Shown piece after piece: positions 57,001 to 64,000 of a stretch of 64,000 nt of DNA; position 1 is the stretch's first letter, and every line of letters starts with the position of its first letter. The notes beneath the pieces were generated by a model that searched no databases, had not been told where the DNA came from, and was given only the letters and a program-made list of their open reading frames with translations. Source of the stretch: Arenicola marina (taxonomy: Eukaryota > Annelida > Polychaeta > Arenicolidae); NCBI GenBank assembly GCA_964019135.1, contig OZ025255.1, forward strand, positions 8,556,001-8,620,000, read 5' to 3'. The position numbers and the translations under genes were made by a program.

Positions 57001-60000
57001 GTATATATAGCATACAATGTATATATAATATACAATGTATATATAGGATACAATGTATATATACCATACGATGTATATATAGCATACAATGTATATATAG
57101 GATACAATGCATATATAGCATAAAATGTATATATAGCATACAATGTATATATAGCATACAATGTATCTATATAGCATACAATGTATATTTATATGTATGC
57201 ATATTTGCATGAAGCAAGCAGAGTGAAACCATTTTCATGTGCAGACACCCAGGTATAATAGATTATAAAATAAAACGGCTTTTTACCCGGTAGCAATGGT
57301 GGAAACGTTTAGTATGATTAATTTTGTTATTATTGATGTACTACACCCCTCTCTCCACCCCAACCCCCCATATGTTGTTGAACGCGTTCATCCTTTATCC
57401 AGATACTAAATATAAAATACGCCATGGAAATCGTATCGGCATATAAATATATAGACAGTGCAAAATGCAAGTGAAATATGTACCTGCCTGGAAAAGGTAG
57501 AGATGGCTTACATCCAGAGAGAACTATGGCAATCCTAGGTATATGTAGATAGGACTAGAGGATGATTTAAACAACACTTTCAAAGTTGTCAGTCGATTCA
57601 ATGGATCTGATACCCCAGATGCCAACGATACACAGTAGCTCCATTAGTACTTATAAAATATTAATCTCGAAAAATATAAATGAAATACTTACGTTGAGCG
57701 TTAATTCAACGGGGCTGAATGCGCCCGTTCCGCACAGATACACCTCGTTGCCCTTGGGTATGATTGCCCGGATGTGGTTTCGACACTCATAGCCCTGCGA
57801 GAGAAGCAAAATCACGTGGTTATATGGACTGCCAATGACGCCGAATAAATCTTATATTATCCAACACACGCACGGCTAAGTCTTTTTCCAATCGGTTGAC
57901 CTATTCTTTCCAATGCGTTTGTCACGTTAACGTATGTGATCTCTCCTGGTGCGTACAAGTGAAATTGGTTAAATTACGGTAGAGGTGCATAAAAACATGG
58001 TTAAAGGTTTCAGTTATCTTTTGTACGCATTCGTAAGTTCTTTGACCGGATCAAGGCACTTACCTGGTGTTCTCTGTCGAGACAGTTTTGCTTTCTTTCC
58101 GACAGTCCTGGTATACCGCTATCAGACAAGTCTGATGACCTCAAGTACTGCAACACAAGAGGACGGTGGTGAAGCACGGGAGCCGCAGGTGGGTTGTTCC
58201 AGATCAACAGAGCGAGAAGCACGTGCTAAACGTACACTAGAAGGACCATCATGCATCGCGTTTCCGGTCCCACTCAATGGGAAATGAAACACCAGACGTT
58301 GTTGACCATCACCCCTTGTTGAGCGACGCCTAGCTGTCGGTTCGGCACTTAAAAAGACATTTACCGTTATTTTTCAGAAGCAAATTTGCTACAGTTATTC
58401 ATTGTGAATGGGGGGGGGGGGGGGGCACATCACCTAAAGTACCAACATTTGCATTTAATTTTTCAGTTGTTAAGATACACGGGAAAACAAAGGGAAGAAC
58501 CGGTTTTTCAAATATTTAATTTTAATAAATATCGATTTTGGTTTGATCTGACGTAGACGAAGCGACATGAAACCGATTTTATTAATCGTCTATTTCTCCA
58601 TCGCCCTTATTAAGTAGGACTCAATGCTCGGGGTATAGTATCTGATATCTAAGTTAATTGTTTCGTCAATGCCTGGTACAGAACCGGAGACACATATTGC
58701 AGACGAGCTGCTTAGCCATATTGTCTGGCTGTGTGAGACGTTCCTACTGTTACCCAAGTTTTCACTGAAAATGAGAGGACAAGGCATACCAGGCAGTAGC
58801 GGGAAACGTCAACGGGCCTACAGTGGCGTATCCGCGTGGTCAGTATTGGCGTAATGCAGATGCCTGCGCCCAATACTTTACGGGTAGCGGTTGATATGTC
58901 ATCTTATGTGAGGGGTGGAGGATAGTGTGATTGGGGTGGGGGGGGGGGAGTGGACGTCTTTCCGGTAACTATCGTGTATTGGCATGTAAATACTGATGTA
59001 ACAATTTAACGGCATAGCGTATACGGGAGTTGTTTTACAATGATCTTTGTGATCCCTGGGGGGGGGGGGGGGGGGGGGGGGGGTTATTAAGCGGAAATCG
59101 ATCGGCAACGAGGAAGTAAGAAGAGAACGGGGGTTCCGTACCAGTTCCCACCCCAAGTACAGTCACCTCTTATGGAGACGAAAACACACAAGTAAGTAGG
59201 AAATAGTTCTGATATACTTCGAGTATTTCTTTTTATATCATCTTGTTAGTCACCGTCTGAAAGCGACCTAGCAGCATGTTAATGGTCCAAGAAAACTATG
59301 TCTTAGTCTAACTTAAGGGAGTTTGGTAGGTGGGGAGCAGGGGGTGGTATGGGGGAAGGGGCGGCAGCCAGTAGAGGCATTCGAGGGTAGAGGGAAGGAG
59401 GGGTGGATGGCATCGGGGGGAGGGAGAGGTGGATGGCGTCGGGTGAGGGTGCATGCCTGGTAGAGGCATCCTGGGGTAGAAGGAGGAGGGGGTGGATGGC
59501 ATCGGGGGGGGGGGGGGGGGGAGGAGGGGAGGTGGATGGCGCCGGGTGATGATGCATTTCTTGTCGACCCCCGGTGTTAAGTACCCAGAGTTAAAAGACG
59601 CCACGTGACTCCCTAGCTGGTAACCCTAGTGAACCCGGACTAGGAAGACAGACAAAACTACAATTCGTCATTTCAAAAGTTAAACTCTTTACACCTACAG
59701 ATTTTAATTCAAAGAGACAACTCTTAAGATTTTATCTCGTGGAAATAGCACACGCCACTTGGGACAAGACTGAGTGTTTTTGGCTGCCGGCCATAGCACG
59801 TGGTAGTTTGCTGTTGCGTAAGAGTCTCTTTAGTCGCCATACGATATAAAGGCGTTTTGAGAGTGTGACGTGGATGTAGACAGCTTCACCGACAGGTCTT
59901 CGTCAAGTACTCCCTCGCATGCCCCTGCATCCCCCCCCCCCCGCCGACATCCCTCACTTGGTATATCGGCCGCGTTTTACTCCCCACTCCCCATCCAATG

Positions 60001-61292
60001 TATTTGACCAGAGATAAAACACGAGTAACATATATATACGACCGGTTTTTTTTTACTTACGTTTTCTCAATGTTAGAAAGGGACCTATATGTCCCTCATA
60101 GCATAGTAAAGCGCTTGACAAACATAGCAGACTGCTTTCCCACAGTCGACACAGAAAGAGTTGTTTTTTTCCTGCCAGGTCAGTCACATATAGACATATA
60201 TTTAACAAGCTGGTACCCTTGCCCGTTGTCGTTATTTCGCAGGGGACATGTTCATCAAACGCTCGGTGAGACCACCACAATTGACGATGCGTACGTGCGG
60301 CATTGAAACCGTAACCACGGCTGCAAGATTCAACTATCGCTTACCTGGAAGGGTGATGAAGGATCAACGAAGCTACGGATTTCCAGTCTGTACACATAAT
60401 CCCTGAAAAAAAAAGATAAACATATTATATTGAAGCAACAAGTACTGCCTAGTCAAACCCCAACAATAAAATAAAATAAGATTAATTAGCTTAATTTATA
60501 CAATGGAACAGGCTGACAGATACTCCATCCTTGTTAAACAACAGTGCAATTCCGCAAGCGATAATTTTTCTTTTACCTTATCGAGAGGGCTTTCATAATT
60601 CCTCAGTTAACCAAATTTTAAAAAATTGTTTTTTAAATTTAAAGTTACTATTTCAACAAATTTTGCGGCGGGGGTGTTCCGTCAGATCACGTGAGGCGCC
60701 GCGGCTGTTGGAACAGCTGTAAACACTGTATAACACTCTGCCTCAAGGAGGCGCTGCTAGTCGCGAATCCTGGCCAATAACGTCTAATATATATATGGTT
60801 GGTACCAGTGACTTCCGGAAAGTTAGTCGTTGGCGCTCGCCCTGGCGGAGATTACTTCATGCGTGTTACGTCACCAGCACATCAACGTCACTGTACACAC
60901 GTTTTTTCTCCGCCAGATTTGGATCACAATGAATGTTTACTTTTTGTTGTAATAGTAACTTTAAGCGAAATATCCTGTAGAGTCAAATGCAATAGCGAGG
61001 TAATAATTAAGAACATAGGTAAAAGCGTACCATTTACTAAGCATATCACGGGGTATTTTTCTGTGGGGCCTAAGATCCTGTGCCCCAATGGCTGGCGCGG
61101 CAGATCTCATTCTACAATGTAGCAATGCTCTAACCGCTAGACCATTGGGGTGGCCCCGGTTGGTTTATCGTTATAATTATGATGCATAGTGGGTGACTTA
61201 CATAGCGCCGACATAAAGGTGGTGTTTGCTGGCATCTAACGTCGTGAATCGGAAGTACTTGTTCTCATTCCCGTCCTTAAATGCTCGCATGC
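47760..61292 (-). CDS. Class-2 (Sema2a-like) semaphorin gene, 15 visible exons
   Basis: Secreted axon-guidance ligand of the semaphorin family, acting through plexin receptors (family knowledge). Fifteen exons listed separately (61202-61292 down to 47760-48011) join in one frame with GT-AG introns: 1779 nt, about 593 codons. The order is most of the Sema beta-propeller, a PSI domain (exon 13), a linker exon, and one Ig domain (exon 15): the class-2 layout. FFFRESALEYMNCGKA, RVARVCK, RLNCSQPGEYPFYYNEL, VCSFSWQAIEDAF and CGWDPN match Sema2a more than other classes. The signal peptide/first exon(s) and the C-terminal tail exon(s) after the Ig domain were not found. Introns carry several large minisatellites and MITEs. 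No promoter was identified. The coding parts are GC-richer than the surroundings. Confidence 0.95.
48350..48408 (-). CDS. Semaphorin visible exon 14 (linker)
   Basis: Encodes LIQDVKNSDSVSVCNSACK. LIQDV after the PSI domain is typical of Sema2 proteins. Acceptor CTCCCCACAG, donor GTGAGT; 59 nt. Confidence 0.92.
48790..49030. mobile_element. TGTCG-rich MITE
   Basis: Ends TAGGGGTCTGGAAG (48790-48803) and CTTCCAGACCCCTA (49017-49030) are exact 14-bp inverted repeats. The 241-bp element is built largely of degenerate (G)TGTCGATTTTT words. The flanks GTATATC and TCTCTATC hint at a degraded 8-bp duplication. It lies in the intron after the PSI exon, 25 bp from that exon's donor. Confidence 0.7.
49056..49213 (-). 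CDS. Semaphorin visible exon 13 (PSI domain)
   Basis: Encodes GKYLFLSSDEQVTQLDLAQC and then the cysteine-rich PSI domain CSGYSVCTECVHDPYCGWD. C-x5-C-x2-C-x8(ish)-YCGWD is the plexin-semaphorin-integrin signature. Acceptor GTTTTTCAG, donor GTAAGC; 158 nt. Confidence 0.97.
49416..49549 (-). CDS. Semaphorin visible exon 12
   Basis: Encodes AGQIQKVVQWQDTDGQSR, VLATWSPFESQQTIWKLDFY and SGAQ: the last propeller blade. Acceptor CTTGTTGCAG, donor GTGAGT; 134 nt. Confidence 0.94.
49722..49908 (-). CDS. Semaphorin visible exon 11
   Basis: Encodes CDLDSLDQADNVMQFIKARP, LMDLAVEATGGKPRFHQPD and FTHLAVDDRVGDGYSVLFLV. The upstream intron holds the 43-bp minisatellite; acceptor ATTTTTAG has a weak pyrimidine tract, and the exon's first bases resemble the repeat unit. 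Donor GTACTA is non-consensus. 187 nt. Confidence 0.95.
49912..52658. repeat. 43-bp intronic minisatellite (~63 units)
   Basis: A unit GTGAGAGTCAACGTCACCGT plus AATGGGGAGATATAGAGTGCGGG, exactly 43 bp, is repeated over 2.7 kb with few variants (AACGTC/AGTGTC; GGTGAG/GGAGAG). Variant order shows 8- and 10-unit blocks duplicated (GAGAGCCAGTGTC at 50763, 51193, 51537). It fills nearly the whole intron between exons 10 and 11 and starts 4 bp from the exon 11 acceptor. Confidence 0.95.
52800..52947 (-). CDS. Semaphorin visible exon 10
   Basis: Encodes ENGLHGSAVCSFSWQAIEDA, FSGPFKEQKDSKHQW and VPQDRIPDPRPGT: the GSAVC-x-F...F-x-G-x-FKEQ and P-x-PRPG blocks near the end of the Sema domain. Acceptor CGTTGCCAG, donor GTCAGT; 148 nt. 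Confidence 0.96.
53244..53295 (-). CDS. Semaphorin visible exon 9
   Basis: Small 52-nt exon encoding DVVKDGDNFHGVFTTN (propeller strand with FHGVFTT). Acceptor TTCCTTGCAG, donor GTGAGT. In phase with both neighbours. Confidence 0.93.
53637..53748 (-). CDS. Semaphorin visible exon 8
   Basis: Encodes NDKGSSTPVLLNHWTTYLKV and RLNCSQPGEYPFYYNEL: the WT-x-YLK-x-RLNCS and PFYYNE blocks of the Sema domain. Acceptor TCCTCCGCAG, donor GTAAGA; 112 nt. Confidence 0.96.
53951..54072 (-). CDS. Semaphorin visible exon 7
   Basis: Encodes EPTFVQSFDVGNYVYFF, FRESALEYMNCGKA and YSRVARVCK. The YVYFFFRE-x-A-x-EY and SR-x-ARVCK blocks are the strongest Sema2a resemblance. Acceptor TATTTTTCAG, donor GTGAGC; 122 nt. 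Confidence 0.96.
54190..55560. repeat. 23-bp purine-rich intronic minisatellite (~58 units)
   Basis: A unit GGGGAGCGAGAGACAACGAGAGC (first bases GGGGAGCGAGAGACAACGAG), period 23, with AGAGAGG/AGAGCGG variants. The plus strand is almost free of T. As 23 is not a multiple of 3 and the unit has no stop in most frames, 450-530-codon frames stay open on the minus strand; they are artefacts. Located in the intron between semaphorin exons 6 and 7. Confidence 0.95.
55821..55952 (-). CDS. Semaphorin visible exon 6
   Basis: Encodes GTATYSGTYMQSGPIIYR and the SKWLN motif typical of semaphorins (D-S-KWLN). Acceptor GTTGTTCAG, donor GTACGT; 132 nt. Confidence 0.95.
56058..56245. mobile_element. GGCGCGGATCC-ended MITE relic
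   Basis: It begins CAGGCGCGGATCCAAAG with a G-run, resembling one end of the GGATCCGC-type MITEs at 31700 and 40281. The other end is C-rich and unclear. Located in the intron between exons 5 and 6. Confidence 0.45.
56491..56578 (-). CDS. Semaphorin visible exon 5
   Basis: Encodes EPRDGEAICPFSPDQQ and NTIVYV, with the conserved CPF-x-P box. Acceptor ATCTCGGCAG, donor GTGAGT; 88 nt. Confidence 0.94.
56620..57185. repeat. 34-bp and 16-bp AT-rich minisatellite
   Basis: 56640-56950 has ~9 units of 34 bp (TATATATAGCATACATTGTA plus T(A/G)(G/T)TGTATAGAATG). 56950-57185 has a shorter ~16-bp derivative (ATGTATATATAGCATACA). Long minus-strand frames rich in Y/I/C are repeat artefacts. Located in the intron between exons 4 and 5. 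Confidence 0.92.
57693..57794 (-). CDS. Semaphorin visible exon 4
   Basis: Encodes GYECRNHIRAIIPKG and YLCGTGAFSPVELTLN. C-x-N-x-IR and CGTGAF-x-P are Sema-domain signatures. Acceptor CTTCTCTCGCAG, donor GTAAGT; 102 nt. Confidence 0.95.
58064..58147 (-). CDS. Semaphorin visible exon 3
   Basis: Encodes YLRSSDLSDSG and LSERKQNCLDREHQ, the loop carrying the first disulphide cysteine of the Sema domain. Acceptor TTGTGTTGCAG, donor GTAAGT; 84 nt, phase 0 at both ends. Confidence 0.92.
59057..59083. repeat. 26-bp G homopolymer in a semaphorin intron
   Basis: An uninterrupted run of about 26 G on the plus strand (C in the transcript). Shorter G-runs lie at about 58410-58425, 58936-58948 and 59506-59520. 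Confidence 0.85.
59310..59560. repeat. GGTGGATGGC(A/G)TCGGG degenerate repeats
   Basis: GGTGGATGGC(A/G)(T/C)CGGG recurs four times, and GTAGAGGCATNC(T/G)(A/G)GGGTAGA twice, separated by G-runs. A young irregular array in the intron between exons 2 and 3. Confidence 0.6.
60345..60402 (-). CDS. Semaphorin visible exon 2
   Basis: Completes LYVGAM and encodes DYVYRLEIRSFVDPSSPFQ. Acceptor TTTTTTTTCAG, donor GTAAGC; 58 nt. Confidence 0.93.
61085..61155 (-). repeat. tRNA-like fold / SINE relic
   Basis: On the minus strand, CCCCAATGG TCTAGCGGTTAGAGC (A-box-like TGGTCTAGCGG) ends about 60 nt later in CCATTGGGG, giving an acceptor-stem-like pairing. A proper B box/T-arm is missing, so it is not called a tRNA gene. 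Confidence 0.35.
61202..61292 (-). CDS. Semaphorin visible exon 1 (start of Sema domain)
   Basis: Encodes MRAFKDGNENKYFRF and LDASKHHLYVGA, the first propeller strand with the conserved LYVGA. Acceptor CTCCTGCAG, donor GTAAGT. It starts with the last two bases of a split codon, so at least one coding exon lies upstream. Confidence 0.93.
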
Positions 61293-61484
61293 CTGCAGGA
61301 GAAAAAAAAGAGACATAAAATACTAAAACACGGTGCAAGGAAATGAACAAAGACTGACTTATGCTGCAAACGACAGATCTGAAACGGAAACGTTATGATA
61401 TGGTGCAGTTTGGTGCAGATGGCGTAGGCCACGGTTAATTCCATTTCTCGTCAGTCATGGAGCCCTCCAACCAGGGGAAGGACT

Positions 61485-61560
61485 CTGTAGTCGGTTGGCG
61501 GAAGGAGGTGGGGGGGGGGGGGGTGACATGGGTGCGGTTCGAACCAGCCACTCTCTGTCA
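61485..61560 (+). repeat. Possible tRNA-derived SINE fragment
   Basis: TAGTCGGTTGGCGG (A-box-like) is followed, after a G-run, by GGTTCGAACC (B-box-like) at about 61518-61527. Weak and short. Confidence 0.25.
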
Positions 61561-62969
61561 CAACCCTACCACCTCGGGCAGTCTCGGGGGGGGGGGCTGT
61601 AACCCCCACCCCCCTCCCCTCGCCCCACTAGATCAGTTCACCCACCAGCAACCCAACGAACGGCCCCCCCCCCCGACCACGTCCACTCACCAGCAACCCA
61701 ATGAACACAGACTCATTACACTGGTCCCGTCGTCGGGTGAGCCAGTGCGGATTGCTCAACCACAACAGGGCTGACTGACGGCCGGCTCTGAGAAGGGAGG
61801 GGGGTGGGGGGGCGGGCACGCAAGACTCAGCCAACTTTCAGCGCTGAAAAAAAACACGCTAAACAATGAAATCTACCATAAAGGATCGAGACACCAGCTT
61901 GTAGATGGAGTGAATCAAAACACATTATTGACAACCAGAGGTTCCACGTAACCAAACATTAATGACAGGGCACACTATTGAAGATTCCGGCGTTTAGTCA
62001 CGGTAATCAACTCGTCACGAGGATTAGGATCCACTTTATCTAACAACCCTCGTTTCACGCCGAGACGGATTAACTCACTGCTCACGGTCGTGCAATAAAA
62101 GTTCAGCGTTTATAAATCAGCGGCCATGTCGACACGTGGTTTTTGTTAATGGGCCGTTGTACAGGCGACGAGACAGCTTGCGCTGGGCTCCAAATTAAAG
62201 CGGTAATTGTAGGACAGGTAATGGCGGCCGAACGAGGCGCCCCAGGCGGTGTGGCCGTGTACTAGAGACCTAGGCGCTCCGCCCGTGTTCATGCTGAGCT
62301 TGAACAACAGTCCCGTGGGTGTTTTCAGTAACTCACCCAATATGTAACAGGCGAGAAGGGAATTAAATATCCTGGAATGTTACCCCAAGAAGCATTCTTC
62401 ACTGTCATTGCGCGTTTTTCTTTATATATACCGGAATATTGTTGTTGCCAAAGCTTGTTTGTGGAAAGTGAAGCTTTTCACTTTTGTGTGACTGGTGTGA
62501 CGTAGATTGCCACAGTGAGCTATGACACTATAGTCTGTCTATATATGGGGGGGGGGGGCTCTTCTGCTGGCTTCAGGCCACAGAATGCCTACCCAACCAT
62601 GACCTGACGTACATAGTGTCCTATCATAGCGTATATATTCATATCATATATTGGCTCATTTAATAGGGGGCGGTTGAGATGAAACCATGACGTCAGTGCC
62701 GCCAACCGTAACTATAGGCAACCTTTCTTAGAGGGTATAGGATGCAGGGACCATATGACCGGAGAGGCGCGGAACAACAGAATAAGATAGTGGGGGGAGG
62801 GTGGGGTACCGAATTTGGCAAGAAGGCCAACTGCAGGACCTCAGCAAGGGTCAGTGAAGGAGGACAAAGATTGGTGAAGAGCCTGGACATGATTGCGACC
62901 ATGTGCAACAACCTAGTCTTCTCTTTATCGGCGATCGCCATCGGGAATCTTCCTCTGTGGCCACCAGCC

Positions 62970-63205
62970 CCGCCCCCCACCCCCCTCCGCCCCACGCCAT
63001 GCACCCCTTACGTCCTCCCACCCCCTGCGCCTCCCACCCCATAGGCCCTCACCCCCCACCCCACGCTCCCCCACCCTCTACGCTCTCTACCATCTACGCT
63101 CCCTACCCGCTACGACTCCCATCCCCTGCGCTCCCTACCCTCTACGCCTCCCACCCCCCACGCTCCCTACCCTCTACGCCTCCCACCCCCTACGCCTGCC
63201 CCCCT
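62970..63205. repeat. C-rich degenerate minisatellite
   Basis: Repeats of CTACGCTCCCTACCC / CTACGCCTCCCACCCCC. Open frames here are compositional. Confidence 0.7.
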
Positions 63206-63536
63206 TCTCCTTCCCTCGTTACTGGTTGGTAACCGAGGATCAGTGTTTCACGACCCCAATTAACGTGGCGGTGGCCATGCCTGGAGCACGCTAAGAGGAG
63301 CCGTCTTCGGCCAGATCCTGATCAGCAACAACACAGGGATCCGGAAGAGAAAGCCAATGTTTGTTCGGGTAAATCAAAGCTTGCAAGTCGATAGGTGCGC
63401 TCCGGAGAGGTTAATCCTGACCACTCGGTTACGGCGAAGAGATCCTAGGCCGGATCCCGGGAAATACACATCTTGATAGATGGGCAGAGAAAGAGATCCG
63501 GAGAGTCTGGATCAGTGCGGCCGATGGGCCATGGAC

Positions 63537-63745
63537 TCATTGATTGATTTAATATGTAGGACGCTTTAACCTCCTAGATCATGTCGCGACATCTGGAAGG
63601 GATAAGAGAGGAGCCATGTCTCCAGGAGTAACCCCCAACTCTATCCGAAGAAAGGCACGGCAGTTTTATCTGACACAGGTGGGATTCGAACCCCGCACAC
63701 GAAGGGATCGATTCGCTTTCTTTCCTCCGGCCAAGAAACACGCAA
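63537..63745 (-). repeat. tRNA-derived SINE with (ATCA)n tail
   Basis: On the minus strand, a head with GGGGTTCGAATCCCACC (B box, 63680-63696) is preceded by a weak A-box-like TTGGCCGGAGG. A body follows (GATAAAACTGCCGTGCC, CATGTCGCGACATGATC palindrome). The 3' end is AAATCAATCAATGA at 63537-63551, a short tandem tail typical of SINEs mobilised by LINEs with tandem 3' ends. Confidence 0.7.
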
Positions 63746-64000
63746 ATTATCCGCGTCAGTTTTGCTATTGAGGGCGCGGGTCGGGGGTAGGGGGGGGGAG
63801 AGTTTCCCCAAGGGAACTTGGGACTGGTGCAAGTAGGGTTCTATGCAGGGGGTGGTGTCGGGAGTCGCCACTTCGAGAGTTGTGGGTCTTGAGCAGGGGC
63901 CAAGAGATCAGGTTCTTGCGGGATGACGATGGCGGGCAGGGTCAGACTGGTGTAACACAAACGGTCGGCGGGGTGAGGATTGTGATATTTCATGTTTACC

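Noticed and set aside
56396-57210. 200-290-codon Y/I/C-rich frames on the minus strand
   Set aside because: Produced by the 34-bp and 16-bp AT-rich minisatellite. Only semaphorin exon 5 within this range is real coding sequence.
61085-61155. tRNA gene candidate
   Set aside because: It has an A-box-like D-arm and an acceptor-like stem but lacks a B box/T-arm, so it is only a tRNA-like relic.
62146-62340. 64-codon minus-strand frame considered as an upstream semaphorin exon
   Set aside because: No resemblance to a signal peptide or Sema N-terminus and no convincing splice sites in the right phase.

Overview
This is animal (metazoan) nuclear DNA from a repeat-rich invertebrate genome. The only host gene I can support is a spliced gene on the minus strand, a class-2 (Sema2a-like) secreted semaphorin: 15 consecutive in-phase exons with GT-AG introns between 61292 and 47760. 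Class-2 semaphorins are best known from protostomes, so I lean towards a protostome (perhaps a lophotrochozoan), but the sequence does not fix the species. Everything else is mobile elements, satellites and gene-free sequence.

Layout. 1-7.3 kb: no genes; several MITE-like and foldback elements, some with clean target-site duplications. 7.3-8.3 kb: an 82-bp tandem repeat broken by a MITE. 8.3-13.3 kb: fossil retroelements (a DIRS-like Gag, two Ty3/Gypsy-type gag regions, LTR-like blocks). 13.5-14.8 kb: a decayed plus-strand LINE reverse transcriptase. 15.7-26.1 kb: one old minus-strand LINE cut into three pieces by two later insertions. One is a 1.5-kb element with a 9-bp target duplication. 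The other is a 5.4-kb element with CCCAGT ends that carries an L1/Tx1-type LINE sitting among TACCATGGTA repeats. 27.4-31.1 kb: a poly(A)-tailed retrocopy, a LINE tail and a 2.6-kb long-inverted-repeat region without a visible transposase. 31.1-33.0 kb: a second copy of the 10.1-11.9 kb fossil retroelement segment. 34.2-39.6 kb: a nearly complete CR1/L2-like LINE with two open ORFs. 39.8-47.7 kb: LTR-like block, degenerate repeats, a 40-bp satellite, a tRNA-derived SINE. 47.7-61.3 kb: the semaphorin gene, whose introns hold several long and unrelated minisatellites. 61.3-64 kb: a SINE and simple repeats.

The most unusual item is ORF1 of the 34-39.6 kb LINE. After a coiled coil and an L1-ORF1-like RNA-binding region, its C-terminal third matches the IMPACT/YigZ (UPF0029) domain, a family tied in eukaryotes to GCN1/GCN2 translation control. 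The second is the 43-bp semaphorin intron minisatellite, which appears to have been seeded from the 3' splice site and first bases of the adjacent exon, and whose bulk units have lost the AG. All identifications come from reading the sequence; no searches were run.
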